Part shown: piece after piece, positions 20,397-33,639 of the stretch
Layout of the letters: the number at the start of each line of letters is the position of its first letter
How positions within the stretch are numbered: position 1 is the stretch's first letter
The notes under the pieces: generated by a model
Told to the model about the DNA's origin: nothing
Database searches by the model: none
Seen by the model: only the letters and a program-made list of their open reading frames with translations
Origin: Sinonovacula constricta
Taxonomy: Eukaryota; Mollusca; Bivalvia; Cardiida; Solecurtidae
Length of the DNA stretch: 64,000 nucleotides
NCBI GenBank assembly: GCA_007844125.1
Contig: CM017557.1
Coordinates: 62,634,174-62,698,173 of the forward strand
Direction: 5' to 3'
Made by a program: the position numbers and the translations under genes

Positions 20397-20959
20397 ATAT
20401 CAGATGTTAAAGGTCTACTATGACAAACAATTAACTGTTAAATGTATTAACATTGATTCTAACTTTTACCTGGTATTAATTCTGTTTATTATCGAGGCAA
20501 TGTACTGTTAAGTTATGAGTATATATCAATAGAAAACATTTAGAAGGCTTTTATATCTTGAAATGACTGCCAACATGCTTGTGTCTCCACCATGAAGGAT
20601 TTGTCATAGCACAAGTAGATCTACAGAACAACTAAATTTACACCTTACCTTACAAAATTTCATAGTATAGAATTCATAGAATTCACGAACTAATAATAAA
20701 CACAATTCAAATTATAATAATCTTCAAATAATGTGAACTGACTTAGAAAAAACACACACACAAATGCAATTTCTCCATTTGTCAAAGCTGTCAAATGTAA
20801 ACAAGTGACCATGTACTGAAAAGCTTTCTCTGATTGGTCCAGTTTGAGAAAAAAATTTTTTTCAAGGTGTGTCAATTGATTTGTTATTTAAAAATCCAGA
20901 TACCATATTCATAAGTATGATCTCTTATTTCACTTTAAAACTTGGTAACATTAGGCTCT

Positions 20960-21483
20960 GATTTCTAGATGTTATAATGTAAAGTTTTCCATGTCAAGTC
21001 TATGGCATACTAATGTTTAGATGTAATAATGTAAAATTTACCTCGTCAAGACTATGGCATACTAACTTTTAGATGTTATAATGTAAAGTTTACCTTGTCA
21101 AGTCTATGGCATACTAATGTTTAGATGTTATAATGTAAAGTTTACCTTGTCAAGTCTATGGCATACTAATGTTTAGATGTTATAATGTAAAGTTTACCTT
21201 GTCAAGTCTATGGCATACTAATGTTAAGATTTTATAATGTAAAGTTTACCTTGTCAAGTCTATGGCATACTAATTTCTAGATGTAATAATGTAAAATTTA
21301 CCTTGTCAAGTCTATGACATACAAATTTTTAGATTTTATAATGTAAAGTTTACCTTGTCAAGTCTATGACATACTAATTTTTAGATGTAATAATGTAAAA
21401 TTTACCTCGTCAAGACTATGGCATACTAATTTTTAGATGTTATAATGTAAAGTTTACCTTGTCAAGTCTATGGCATACTATTA
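20960..21483. repeat. satellite, 52-bp unit, about ten copies
   Basis: ATGTTATAATGTAAAGTTTA then CCTTGTCAAGTCTATGGCAT repeats at exact 52-base steps (20969, 21021, 21073, ...). A CTCGTCAAGAC variant appears in the second and second-to-last units, hinting at copying within the array. Confidence 0.95.
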
Positions 21484-22552
21484 CTACAAGGGCGACTTTA
21501 TGTATGTTTTAAATGTTAACTGTCTCTGTAAAGTTAAAAATATATTATTTGACGGTATGTTTAAGCTTAGGAAACATGCAACTTTATGTAAAGTTCATAC
21601 AACTGTGCATATATGAGCTGATTTAAATATTTGCCCAATAATACATGTAGCACTTAGTTATTTTCCACCTCCACACCCTTATTTTCCAAGAACTATTTTT
21701 GAACCACTTTTGGGGTTCTTATCTTAATTTCCGTGACTTTTAAAGCTCTTTTAGACATCCATCCCAGTTTTTTTTTTCTCCTTATTGTTTCTGCCTGTTT
21801 CTGAAAATACGCATTGATGAGACAGTGGTCCGCTATTTTGGTACTGCAGCCTGAAATTTTAATGTGCACCGATTGTACTGCATTGAATACACAACTGCAC
21901 ACCAAAATGCAATCAATTCACTTTTTTTTTTGTGATAAGAAGATTGCTGAAGCCATTTGATCACTGTTGAAGACAAGAGTAAATGCTTGATGTTTAAGTT
22001 ATTTTGCTGTATAGAGCATTTAACTGCTTAATTAGGGCCGACTAACCCTAAATTATTTGGGTCCCGGGGGGGGACATTTTCACTTTTTTGTGCTAAGGTA
22101 TTTTGTTTTAATTATTGATGAACAATTATCTTGTTCAACGTGAACTGTCTGGTATATGAACAAGTATTTCATTTAAGTGTTCCAGGTAGAAGACCTCGGA
22201 GGATACATTAACAATTCACATGTTCACACACTTAAAACCAATTGCAGTCATTTATATAACATGATGAAAACAAATTAGACCACCATTATTTAAGACTATT
22301 TCAAAATAACTGGTTCCTACCAGTTTAACAAACAACAATTCCATAAAGCATCTCAATAAACAATTTAAATGCTAAACAGTTACATGTATCAGTATGCTTT
22401 CATTGGATTCAACTCATCCCTTGTGTATTGTTAAGACCTCTTTATCTGTGGAGCGTATTTAATTTTTAAGCTCACCTGATCAACGAATAAGGGCAGATCT
22501 AGATAAGAGAAGAAAATTGTGTTGCCATATATTCCATAAATCTCATGTGAGC
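21484..22552. other. putative intron; nothing coding recognised
   Basis: AT-rich. Contains a GGGTCCCGGGGGGGGAC patch near 22060 and an AGCTCACCTGATC word near 22471 that may be a fragment of a bivalve dispersed repeat. Confidence 0.35.
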
Positions 22553-22760
22553 ATCAGGGGTCTGGAGTTTAAGACAGACTTTGGATCCAAGGGTCCCAGG
22601 TTTGAACCTTGAAACTGACCATGCAGTGTTAGTCCTTGAGCTAGACTATTTACTGCTCATTGCTCTAGGTACTCGGTACCTGAGTACTGGTTCTACCCAG
22701 GAAGTGGGCAGTCAAGATCAGTTTATATAAGTTGAAAGAATTTGTTCCCCAGTCAAATAT
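22553..22760 (+). mobile_element. SINE family D copy
   Basis: GGTCTGGAGTTTAAGACAGAC then a B-box-like GGTTTGAACCT, followed by CATTGCTCTAGGTACTCGG and TTCTACCCAGGAAGTGGGC. The downstream words recur at 54622-54730, showing a family. Confidence 0.5.
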
Positions 22761-24205
22761 AAATAAATAGGTTTAAATGAAAAGTTCTCAACCAAACCCT
22801 CTTTTTCTAGTATTAATTCGAAATGTTTAATCCTGATAATTTTATTCTATCCTGGAATTTGGACAGCTATTCCATTAATATGAGCATCAACATCTGATTT
22901 TAAAGATTAAAGGTTAAAGGTTGGCTTGCAAGTACTGTCAAGCTTATATCTCAATAACCACTATATAACTTGGAACCAAATTTTGCACGTGTCCTCTGTC
23001 TTACCAACTGATATAATCAAATTTGACATTTCCAAGCTTGATTTTAGGAGAAATAAGTCACTGACTCATCTTTAAAAAAATTGTACAGATACATGTAGGT
23101 TCAAGGTTTTTTTTTCATTGCCAGAGGAAGGGGCCCATGCCCTGTAATTTTGGGAAAAAAAGTGTGATTTCTTCCTTAGAGGGGAATGAAAAAAACTTAT
23201 TTAAAGTTACTTTTGGGGGAAATCTGCATTATTTTAAAGACATTTTCTGGGGGGAAGGCGCCTGTAAATGGCTCCTACTAAAGAAGGAAAAAAAGCCCAG
23301 AGGTTAATGTTTGGCATGCAAATAATATCAGGCTTACCACAGCCCATTAATAGTGGAGCGCCCTGTCCAGAGGCAGATCTCTTGTTCACTCTTTTGTTCA
23401 CTCTTGTTTTCTTTATCCCCAGAAATAATGTAAAACACAAAAAAAGAAAAATAAGACAATGATGTGCAATGATTGTTTTTTTTATTCGTATGACTCCAAA
23501 TGAATGAGATGGAAGGATGGATAGAATCAGTAAATAGAATATGAAATAGCAAACAAGACAATTCAGTGATGTAAATATTGCATGATAGTTTTTGTAAAAT
23601 AAGTATCATCAGGTTACAAAGATTACTTTTTACTTAATTGAGCACTGCAAATATCATTGCCATCAATTTTGATTAAGCTAAAGAATTGAATAATATGCCT
23701 GGTTGACAAAAAAAACTTGATCTGAGTATAATCAATTTTGGAGAAAAAATATTACAAATGGGATATTACTTCAGAGATTCATTTTTATAGAAACTGTCTG
23801 AAATTCTCATTGCAAATATCCATTTTGACATAAATTTGGAAAAAACGTTTATGGACTGAGTTACATGTATCTGCATAGCATAACAAAAGAACATTGGTCT
23901 TAATGTTAGTAAGACAGTTATTGTAATAAATAGGTGATTAGTTATTAAAAAAACATTGCTGTTATTTCTGAAAACACCAATTTCAGTTGCAGTGCCCCAT
24001 TTTGTCATTGAGTTGGAATATAATAATGGATAAAGTAATAAAGATTAAGTAAAATGAATGAGGACAGATTTCCAGATAAAAATGTATTGGATTTTTAAAG
24101 TTGTTCTTTTTAATTTGTAATATGTTTCAACTTGCTTCAAAAACCAAGGAGTGTAATTGTGAATCATGACAAAGGATTGAGTTATCTGCAATATATAAAA
24201 AGCTC
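22761..24205. other. putative intron; possible dispersed-repeat fragments
   Basis: Parts resemble dispersed repeats (TTAAAGGTTAAAGGTTGG near 22.91 kb; a GGGGCCCATGCCCTGTAATT patch near 23.13 kb). No exon recognised. Confidence 0.35.
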
Positions 24206-25580
24206 CAGATTGTAGAGATTATTTTTATTGATTGTACTTGCATGTTTAGTTTCTCAAAACACAGTAACTATGTTAAAGGTTGCTGTGACAGTGACCGTTG
24301 TGCTTCTGACCCCAAACCAGTTACTCTCTTAAAGGTTGCTATAACAGTGACCTTTGTGCCACTGACCCCAAAACAGTAACTATGTCGAAGGTTGTTATGA
24401 CAGTGACCTTTGTGCCACTAACCCCAAACCAGTTACTCTGTTAAAAATTGCCATAACAGTGACCTTTGTGCCACTGACCCCAAAACAGTTACTATGTTAA
24501 AGGTTGCCATAACAGTGACCTTTGTGCCACTGACCCCAAAACAGTAACTATGTCGAAGGTTGCTGTCACAGTGACCTTTGTGCCACTAACTCCAAACCAG
24601 TTAATATGTTAAAAGGTTGCCATAACAGTGACCCGATTGCCACTGACCCCAAAACAGTTACTATGTTAAAGGTTGCTGTGACAGTGACCTTTGTGCCACT
24701 GACCCCAAAACAGTTACTTTTACTCCAGATTGTAGAGATTATTTTTATTGATTGTACTTGCATGTTTAGTTTCTCCAAACACAGTAACTATGTTAAAGGT
24801 TGCTGTGACAGTGACCTTTGTGCCACTGACCCCAAAACAGTAACTATGTTAAAGGTTGCTGTGACAGTGACCTTTGTGCCACTGACCCCAAAACAGTAAC
24901 TATGTTAAAGGTTGCTGTGACAGTGACCTTTGTGCCACTGACCCTAAATCAGTAACTATGTTAAAGGTTGCTGTGACAGTGACCTTTGAGCCACTGACCC
25001 CAAAACAGTAACTATGTCGAAGGTTGCTGTGACAGTGACCATTGTGCCACTGACCCCAAACAGTAACTATGTTAAAGGTTGCTGTGACAGTGACCTTTGT
25101 GCCACTGACCCTAAATCAGTAACTATGTTAAAGGTTGCTGTGACAGTGACCTTTGCGCCACTGACCCCAAAACAGTAACTATGTTAAAGGTTGCTGTGAC
25201 AGTGACCTTTGTGCCACTGACCCCAAATCAGTAACTATGTTAAAGGTTGCTGTGACAGTGACCTTTGTGCCACTGACCCCAAACCAGTTACTATGTTAAA
25301 GGTTGCTGTGACAGTGACCTTTGTGCCACTGACCCCAAATCAGTAACTATGTTAAAGGTTGCTGTGACAGTGACCTTTGTGCCACTGACCCCAAATCATT
25401 AACTACCGTTATGTTAAAGGTTGCTGTGACAGTGACCTTTGTGCCACTGACCCCAAATCAGTAACTACCATTATGTTAAAGGTTGCTGTGACAGTGACCT
25501 TTGTGCCACTGACCCCAAATCATTAACTACCTTTATGTTAAAGGTTGCTGTGACAGTGACCTTTGTGCCACTGTCCCCAA
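24206..25580. repeat. 56-bp minisatellite, about 22 copies, with internal duplication
   Basis: CAGTAACTATGTTAAAGGTT then GCTGTGACAGTGACCTTTG then TGCCACTGACCCCAAAA recurs, for example at 24838 and 24894 (56-base step). Late units carry a six-base insertion (ACTACC before the next ATGTTAAAGG). A leader, TGTAGAGATTATTTTTATTG with CTTGCATGTTTAGTTTCTC, occurs at about 24213 and again at 24731, so the array contains a block duplication of about 518-520 bases. Plus and minus frames here are repeat translations. Confidence 0.95.
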
Positions 25581-27433
25581 ATGTGATTGTTGCCATCTCC
25601 TCATCATGACCATTGTCCCTATCACATTTGAAGATTGTTGGTTCAGGTGTTCTCTTGAAGGTGGCCTTCTGACTGACAGACCAACTGACCGACATTACAA
25701 TAATCCTCTTCTCCTTTAAAAAGGTTTAGAAACCCCTCATATTGAGATCTCATTTGTTTCTGTCATTAGTGTTAGTTTTTATCTTGCTTAAGGATATAAG
25801 CCTTTAACATTCGGATTATAAGGTTATGAATATTGAATCTATCTGAAAGTTCCTGCTTTACTTTAAAACCAATCAGTTCAAAATATTTATTAATTTATTG
25901 ATAGTTGAAAAAAAAATATGCTAAGAACATAACTGTGGTTGCGAAGTTATAAATTTTAATTGGTTCATTAAAAAGTATTGCTCCAAAGAAATACACATAA
26001 AACTTGTATCTAGAATTTATTTTTATAATGTAAAATGTTTATGCCATTACAGTTAAAGCAACATTATATCTTTAATGAGAAATCTGCTTTGGTATAAGTG
26101 AATAAACTGACAATAAGGTACATAAATGCTTATAAAACACAACATGCCTTTAAACAGGTAAAAACCTGGCGCAAGTCCATTATCTCTAATTGAACCTTCA
26201 GAGAAGGTTTTGTATGGCATCATATGTTAATTGGATTCTGTCATTTCAATTCATTATTCTAGCTGATGACAAATTTTTGTGGGGATGCCATCTTTACAAT
26301 TTATAGTTCAAGCATATTAGAAATAATTTATTTGCCCTAGGTCGTGTTTTTCCATTAATGACGCTGATGTGTTTTGCACTGAATCCCTGGAAAACAACCA
26401 TATATATGATAATGAAAGTATTAACTAGCATTATTGTTCCATTCTATGCTAAAGGGACCTAATTATGCATGGCATTATTGACAATTTGTAGATAAAAACA
26501 ATTTTCAAAATCTATGAATAACTGTAAAAAATTATTCAGCCGAAATGACTGGCAGGCACGTAGCTGCCTGTATGCAGAATACTCAGTTGTGTACACATTG
26601 TCCTCTAAAGAAGGAAAACGTAAAAAGATTTAATCTGCAATAAAAATCCTAATAGTGTTAAGGTGTTTATTTTTATTGTGATCAAATAGTATCCATATTA
26701 TGAAAAATATTTAAAATTGCTTAATCAATTTGGTAACTTTTCTGTTGCTCCATTATTTATTTTGCATGAGACATTTTAACACTTTTATATTTTATTCAGT
26801 TTAGAAATGCTCAGATAATTCCATGCTGTGGACAATCACGCTTTGGTTGTATCTGTTGGAGGGATATATACAGAATTGCAACTTTTTGTTCAATGTTTAC
26901 CTCTTTATTTTTCATGCTTTATTACAATGGTTACTGCAATTAATGGATAGACAAAACTAGGATTACTGATATTTGTTTACTCACAGGGCTTTCTGGCATT
27001 TTAACCTGAGAGATTTTTATATTTCTACTTACCTATTTGAATTTTAACCAGGTTATACTCTATTTACTTTAAACTGCATTAAAATCGGCACCATATGACC
27101 TGTTAAGTGTCGGTGTGCTGTAAAACCTAAAATACAAATATATGCGTAAATCCGATTGTCAGTTTGTGATTAAACTATCCTTTTCCTGTTGCTTTATATC
27201 ATTTCAATAAATTTCACTTGTTCGTCATTGCGATTTATCAAAATGGTTTTATTGCAATATGTTTTCTCCATATCATGACATTTGAAGCAAACATTGCTAT
27301 AAGGATCATAAATGGTCGCTGCAATGTGATTTATTTCTTGTAAAAGTTTATTTAAATGCTGTTTTTTTGGTGCCAGACAACCATGTGGAAAGTAAAGCAT
27401 ACTAAAGTCTTGTCATTACAAGAATTTTTACAC
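25581..27433. other. putative intron; nothing recognised
   Basis: AT-rich sequence on both strands with no convincing exon or element; a faint family C-like 3' end (GCAAACATTGCTATAAGGATC) lies near 27.29 kb on the plus strand. Confidence 0.35.
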
Positions 27434-27645
27434 TGTGGTATAGCTTCCGTGCTAAAGCTTGAGCAAATATAAGGGTATTTCCATGACTGGTTGGCCCGGT
27501 GTCAGGATAATTTGACTGGTTGTGGTATCATGCCAGGTGTCCACGGCATGCTATACACTGTGAAGGCAGCACTATATCTGCTTCAAGTAGACACTGTCTC
27601 CAGATAATTGAAATACTGTTGGTGGGACAATAAACCCAATAAACA
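27434..27645 (+). mobile_element. SINE family B copy, head-truncated
   Basis: GTGGTATAGCTTCCGTGC, GGTGTCAGGATAATTTGAC, GGTATCATGCCAGGTGTCC, CTGCTTCAAGTAGACACTG and tail AAACCCAATAAACAAGC. It ends about 240 bases upstream of the next PAS exon. Confidence 0.85.
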
Positions 27646-27882
27646 AGCACCAACATAATTCTTTTGGTAAAAACAAGGTAGAGCTTATATGACCTTGGCT
27701 ATTATCTTTATCAGAGAAGCTATTTGTAATAATTTATTTGGATAAAAATTTCATTAAACTCCTTTCTTATAAAATAATGCAATAACCTAATGGTTCCATT
27801 ATATAGATAAAAAACATTTTTGTTGTTAAAAATAGCAGATAAAATTTGAACCTATGACCTTTAACTTTTGTGTATATTTCAG

Positions 27883-27988
27883 GAACATCTGATTGGTCAT
27901 AGTGTATTGGAGATTATTCACCCAAGTGATAAGGCAGAGCTGATGAAGCAGTTTGGAGATGGTTCTGACAATGCCAATAATGAAAGAA
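27883..27988 (+). CDS. PAS-A domain exon 2 of the AHR-like gene
   Basis: An acceptor (TTTTGTGTATATTTCAG) precedes 27883 and a consensus donor (GTAAGT) follows 27988. The 106 bases are 35 codons plus one base, entering in the phase left by exon 19059-19198. The frame reads EHLIGHSVLEIIHPSDKAEL then MKQFGDGSDNANNER. G-H-S-V-L-E-I-I-H-P-S-D is the hallmark PAS helix/loop (compare the H-P-x-D motif of bHLH-PAS proteins), and the joined reading is H-L-G-L-K-M-E-H-L-I-G-H-S. The intron between the two PAS exons is about 8.7 kb. The one-base exit fits exon 40159-40256. Confidence 0.85.
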
Positions 27989-28744
27989 GTAAGTTAACCC
28001 ATTGTACCATTATATTCTGATGTAGTCTATCTGGTTAAGATGTTCTATTTCCAGAGATCTGCTTGAAGTTTACATATTTTTCTTGGCTTTTGTCATGTTT
28101 TCATGTTCTCACACATTGTGTTATTAATTTCACTGCCATATAAAAGTATCATTTACTTGTTTCTACGAATCCTCCTGTTTATAAATTTGCCTTGACTTTT
28201 ATCATGTTGTCACTTTTCAGTGCTATAGAAATGTTTCCCTATTTCCATATATATATATGTTTGAAGTTTATATATATTCATTGACTATAGCCATGTTTTT
28301 ACTTTTCTCTTATCTTTCATTATGGCAAGTGATGATAATGTCACTCATTTTCCAATTTCAATTTTTTTCTTTTCAAAACCCTCATTCAGATGTAATGCTT
28401 TATTATTAATAAGAGTCATTTTCATTTTAAATTGGATTTCACATACCCTTAATTAGTTGTGCTGTTTAATGTCAAAAGATTCAACAGGAACATAATTGTG
28501 GAATTTTGTTTTGGATATTTCAACTATTTTCCAGGATGAACTTATCTGTGTGCCTTTCTTGCATTTAGATTACATAGATCATCATGCTGTCAACTGGTAG
28601 AGAAGATGATTATTATTTCAAGAAAGTGGCAATTTTTTTGTCAGCATATCTCCATCATAAATATTTTAACCTGTTATGTGGCTTGTGCTCAAGTAAATAT
28701 TTTAAGTTTTTATCAATGGAATTCTCAGAGTAGATGCCAAGAAT
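27989..28744. other. putative intron; nothing recognised
   Basis: AT-rich. An ATATATATAT run lies near 28.25 kb. Confidence 0.4.
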
Positions 28745-28885
28745 TCTACATAGGGTGGAATCCCAGTCGGGGCAATGTGGGGATGTTTTCCAGCTAACCT
28801 ACAGTGTGCCAGTGGTTCTACCAGGACATAAGTCTGAGGTCTTCCTCCATCAATATTTAGTGGGACATTGCCATGATGTCGGATG
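28745..28885 (+). mobile_element. SINE family C fragment
   Basis: ATCCCAGTCGGGGCAATG, TTTTCCAGCTAACCTACAG, GTGCCAGTGGTTCTACC, GAGGTCTTCCTCCATC. The head is lost. Confidence 0.65.
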
Positions 28886-29171
28886 AGACATCATGATGTA
28901 GTATTAACTTAAGTATTTTCTTTGGCTGTACTATTATTATAAGTGATTTAATTGTCTCAAGCCACTTGCAAACTCATGGTGATAAAATACTGTAATAATT
29001 CAGACAGTCTTTAAATGCATCTTCTAATGTTAATTATGATTGTATTTTTTTTGGTGAATTGTACTGTTTCTGGCTACATATTTTGTGTCTCTGCATAGCA
29101 TAGCAGATACAGAAGGATCATTCTATATAATCATTTGTAGCAGTGGCAATGTCACTCTTTCCTTCATAATC

Positions 29172-29457
29172 GGTCCCGCGTCAGCTTCAGGTATGGGAAG
29201 CCCCTTGTTTGAACCTGAGTCTCGACATACCAGTCATAAGAAATATTAGTGGTATGGCTCCTATGCTTATGTTTGAGCAAATATAAGGGTAGTTTCATGA
29301 CTAGTTGGCCTGGTGTCATGGTGATGTGACTGCATGTGGTATCAGGCTATGTGTCCATGACATGCTATATACAGGAAGTACTGTATCTGCTTCAAGAGGA
29401 CACAATCTCCAAACTACTGACATACTGTTGGTTGGATGATAAACCCAATAAACAAAC
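29172..29457 (+). mobile_element. SINE family B copy, head-truncated
   Basis: CGTCAGCTTCAGGTATGGGA, CCTGAGTCTCGACATACC, GGCCTGGTGTCATGGTGATG, CTGCTTCAAGAGGACAC and tail AAACCCAATAAACAAAC. Confidence 0.8.
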
Positions 29458-30795
29458 TCTTTTCTAGTCTTTATCATGACTGTCACACTATTGCAAAGAT
29501 TTATTCCAAACTTGTAATGCGAGTATCTTTTATCATGTAGACATTCAGTGCTTAAGAACTGTAATTCTAGCTTTCCCATTTTCTTGAATTATCTCCCTTA
29601 TGTTGATTTTTGCGCACAAAAAATCAGCACCTTTCTCACACCTACTGAAAAATACATGGCAAAATTGTTCCAGGGTGTGTAATACTGGTCTTGATAAAAC
29701 TGATAAATTCAACAGTCACAAATTACATGTTTTAAATCAATGCTAGCTGTATTTTTTAATGATGTAACCATTTCAGACTACATGCAACAAACTGTGACAA
29801 AACAAAAGGATTTTCTTTAAATGTGTGTGTCCCTTGTGGTTTTTGAAACATTTGTCTTCAGTAGAAAAGCAGGGAAATCATCACAATCATCCTACCATTC
29901 CCATGGTATTAGATCCTAATGCATCGTACTTGGAAGCTGAATGGTTCTAATTCACCTTCTTTAAGCTTTATTTGTTGATAACCCAGAAGTATTTGCTTAA
30001 TCCTTTCAGTGCTGCCGGATGTACTGATGCGTCATATTTCTAACCACTAGCAATGCTCTTATATGTACACCTTACATCCTGTATACTACTGTTTTTGAGT
30101 GTTTACAGCATTGCTAATTTCCTTTAAAAGTATTACCAGAGTTATGCCCCTTGACAGTTACTTACTGTTTTTTTTATTCTTAGAAATACATGTATTCACA
30201 TTTTTGAAGGTGTAGGAGTAAAATGCCAAAGAAAAAAGAGTAAAAGTTCTGGATTTTTACAATGTTTTTGCTATTTTTGAAAGTCCATAACATTTTTATA
30301 TCACATTATAATTATTAAATTTTATATTATTCACAATCCATATTCAGTTACCTTTCTAATGATGTATATATATAGTTTTACATATCCATCTATAAAACTT
30401 GCAAAGTTATAAGCGATTTAGTGACATATGGCATTTTCTTAGGAAATTTATAGAAAATTCCTCAGCACAGGGCATGGAAAATAGGTTAGGAGCCGAAGGG
30501 TTAATTAAATGAATCAGTAAAGAATATCATGATGGAGACTTAGCAGCAAATATTGCAGGTCCTGGTGTGATGTTTTTACTGGGATCTACACTACATTATT
30601 TGTGTCAACCTGAACAGGTTGTGCTGACAGGTTTTGGACAATACATGGCCCAAAGAACTTCCAGGCAGTGCCAAATAAGACTCAAAGTTTCACAATAGAT
30701 GCATTTTGTTTATGTGCCGGAAGCCTGAAAACAAAATCTGAAGCAGTCTCAGCAATTATGGAATGCCATATTGCAGGGGGGCTTTTATTAAACTT
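29458..30795. other. putative intron; weak dispersed-repeat traces
   Basis: AT-rich. Words such as AGAGTTATGCCCCTTGACAG near 30.13 kb resemble a dispersed bivalve repeat. A short open stretch after a CAG at 30.56 kb was considered and not called. Confidence 0.35.
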
Positions 30796-31135
30796 TTAAA
30801 GGTGGTATCTGACAGTTTGCCTACATTTTATACTTGTAACAATATCTGTAAATAAGAACGATTGGAATTCCTGCTAAAAATAGACACCGACATCACAGCG
30901 AATGACCTGGATGAATTAAAGCATAAGTGGTCATGGTTTAAAAAAAAGCTAACTGTGTAGCGTGGCTCAAATAGGAAATATATGTTTGTAATGATGATTG
31001 TGGCATTATGGTTCACTTTTCCGACAGATGTAGTACACCATTAAACAGAATTTACCAGATCTGTTCAGATAACAATAGTTTAGTAAGATGTATAATGCAA
31101 ATATTTTGGTCCAAACTGTCGAATACCACCTTTAA
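30796..31135. mobile_element. TTAA-flanked MITE, 340 bp
   Basis: Left end TTAAAGGTGGTATCTGACAG, right end CTGTCGAATACCACCTTTAA: inverted repeats of about 24 bases with TTAA at both ends. Related to 53797-54250 and 62376-62940. No ORF. Confidence 0.85.
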
Positions 31136-32054
31136 TGTAAATTTTGTCTGTTGTCTCCTTTGGTCGAAGTTATGGTCCCTAACTGTGTATCTAAATCTAC
31201 TATTTACTGTGATAAAATTGAATGGATCTTGATTCATACACCCCACCCACACCTGAATCTGCCCCTAATTGAAGCAAATGTTAACAGGGCATAATGATGA
31301 TGTTTTATAAACCATTTCAGAGAACTTTTGTTTGAAAAACTTGCAAAATTAATTGTTGAATCCATACTGGTTTGATGCTGTTTGTATCTTTGCTTCTGTG
31401 ACTTTTGAAAATATATTTGCATAATAATAAAATTGTTCATAATTGCAGTATGATGCAATCTGAAATTATTATGGTGTGATGCCTGTTGAAAATATAGTAG
31501 AGCGATGCCATAAAACAATTTAATAAAGATGTTGGTAATACTCTTTTAATAATTTCCTCTCTTAATTTCAGAGTGTTTTCGAAAATTGAATAAAAATATG
31601 ATTAATTATATCTTTTGAATTGTCTTGGCTATAATCTGGAATTAACTTGATTGCCCAAAGTTTTACATCAGTTCAGAAAGAAACCTCCAGGCTCCAAGCA
31701 GGATATTCAACGGAACTTAGTATTTCCGATTATATACGGTTGTACATTCATACTGAGACCAGCCATTTGTCCTTGTCTGGGGATGGGTTTCAGTCGATTT
31801 TGGCCTCAATTTCATTTTAAATTTAAATTGGCTGTAATTTATTGTTTTGTTAGGTATATTAGATGTTTTCCTGGTGTAGTTTCTCATTCTAGTGTTTTCA
31901 TTTATACGTGTCTAGTTTTAAGATTTTCTGCACTGTGATCTTATTTCTAAAGAATCTTGTAGTATATTTTGCCTAAGACAGTTAAAGTTTGAAATCCTTA
32001 GCTATAAGAAAATGTCTTAGGTTTCATTCATAAACTGTTTCATCTCCAAAATAT
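31136..32054. other. putative intron; nothing firmly recognised
   Basis: A 95-codon plus frame at 31651-31938 and an alternative frame after a CAG at 31669 are open, but neither matches a known family or the phase of the PAS gene. Confidence 0.35.
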
Positions 32055-32168
32055 CCCATTATCTTAGAGCACTTTGTCTCATTATCTTAGAGCACTTTGT
32101 CCCATTATCTTAGAGCATTTTGTCGCATTATCTTAGAGCACTTTGTCCCATTATCTTAGAGCACTTTT
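32055..32168. repeat. 23-bp tandem repeat, five copies
   Basis: CATTATCTTAGAGCACTTTG plus TCC/TCT/TCG repeats five times with single-base differences. Confidence 0.95.
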
Positions 32169-33104
32169 GTTGTATTGAATTTTCAGTGAGAAAAAAAAAT
32201 ACTTATGCTTTGGAATTTTGTAAAGATTTCTTTTAAGATTCTTAATGCAAACATACATGTACTATATAAGGTAACTTTCTGAGTGAAGTGATAAATTTCT
32301 TCTTTTTAGTTATAAAAAATAACTATCAATAATACCTATTATATATTTCTAAAGAAATAACAAAGATTATTGATTGGTTGATATCTCACTTCTTGTCTTG
32401 CATTGTTGATTATTCATCATTTGTTGATAACCTATCACATTGTGGGCAGCACTTTAGCACCAGATGTGAACAATACAACTATACGTCAGGATTTGTTTAA
32501 AATTGATTGTTTTAAATTGTTAATATTTTTTAACAAAAATAAATTCTTGAAATGTTGCTTTCTGAATGATTTTTTTTTGTAATCAGCTATTATTTAAGGT
32601 TAATACTCCCATTTTAGTCAATCAATACATGTTTAGGGCCATCTTAAGTTTACTGGTTATCTGTCTATGATCTATTAATTAGTAAGTAGCACTGAGTTCT
32701 AATTGAATACTTTTATTTAATTATAAATGATGCTGTTTTACTCAAGGTCAGGTTATTATCTTTATGTTGCTATTTATAGCCCACAAAGTGGCCTACATGA
32801 CTAGAAGCACATTCCCCGAGGTTGAATGTAAACATTACGCTATCTATTCTATTTATAGCTGGATGTTCATCATCATGGTTCAAAAGTCACAAATTAAAAG
32901 GCAACAGAGTGTATTCGGTAGTACAATGCTTTAGTAGCTTCACTTTCCAGACCAGTTTTTATGAATTTCGTTTTTGACCACTTAACATAACTCTTACTGA
33001 GCTAGTTAACAGTAAAATCATGCTTATCTCACCTTTATGAAAGGTTGCTTTAATAGATTGTTTTTAATAATTAATTTTTTTCGTAATTTTGATTGACCAG
33101 GTTT
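32169..33104. other. putative intron; nothing recognised
   Basis: Very AT-rich sequence with no exon or element recognised. Confidence 0.4.
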
Positions 33105-33210
33105 GGGCAAATAGTGTAGATCCAGATCAGTCAAGTTCTACTTTAGAGCATTGTGAACAGGAGCTGCATTATTTGCTGCAGGTCTCTCATGCTAAACAAT
33201 TTTTTTTTTA
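33105..33210. repeat. palindromic GATC element copy
   Basis: GGGCAAATAGTGTAGATCCAG then ATCAGTCAAG, with a GGAGCTGCATTATTTGCTGC partner. It belongs to a small family (43.04, 45.55, 60.66 and 63.82 kb) of the form GTAGATCCAGATCAGCC..GGCTGATCAGGATCTGCAC..TTTGC. Confidence 0.5.
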
Positions 33211-33639
33211 AACAGATTAAAAGTATTAGGTATGACTATAAAATGCAGGTGGCTGGGTATGTGGTAATTTATAAATGTGTATGAGATGAGGGTTTTATGT
33301 TTTTTTTGTCATGATAAGATCCCTTGATTAAATATTTTGGACCATCAATATTCATTAAAAATACAGTTATTTAGAGAGAAAAAAAATGCTGTGTGCACAT
33401 GGCTGAAAATGAGTTGTCATTGTGTATCATACATGATCCAAGCAACTTTAACATATAGCCTTTTACTGTCAGTTATATATCTGACTAATTAACTTTTAGT
33501 TGCCTTTGTAAAATGCTTGGATACAAAGAAATTCATTCAAAAGTTACTTAGCTGCAAAGGTGCAGATCCTGATCAGACGTCTGACGGTGGGAAGCGTAAA
33601 GTGAAAATATTTTTGCTTATGAGGAGAAATAAAATATGA

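Noticed and set aside
31669..31815. Open plus frame after a CAG (QKETSRLQAGY..)
   Set aside because: It would have to interrupt the PAS-A domain between exons that already join correctly; no domain was recognised.
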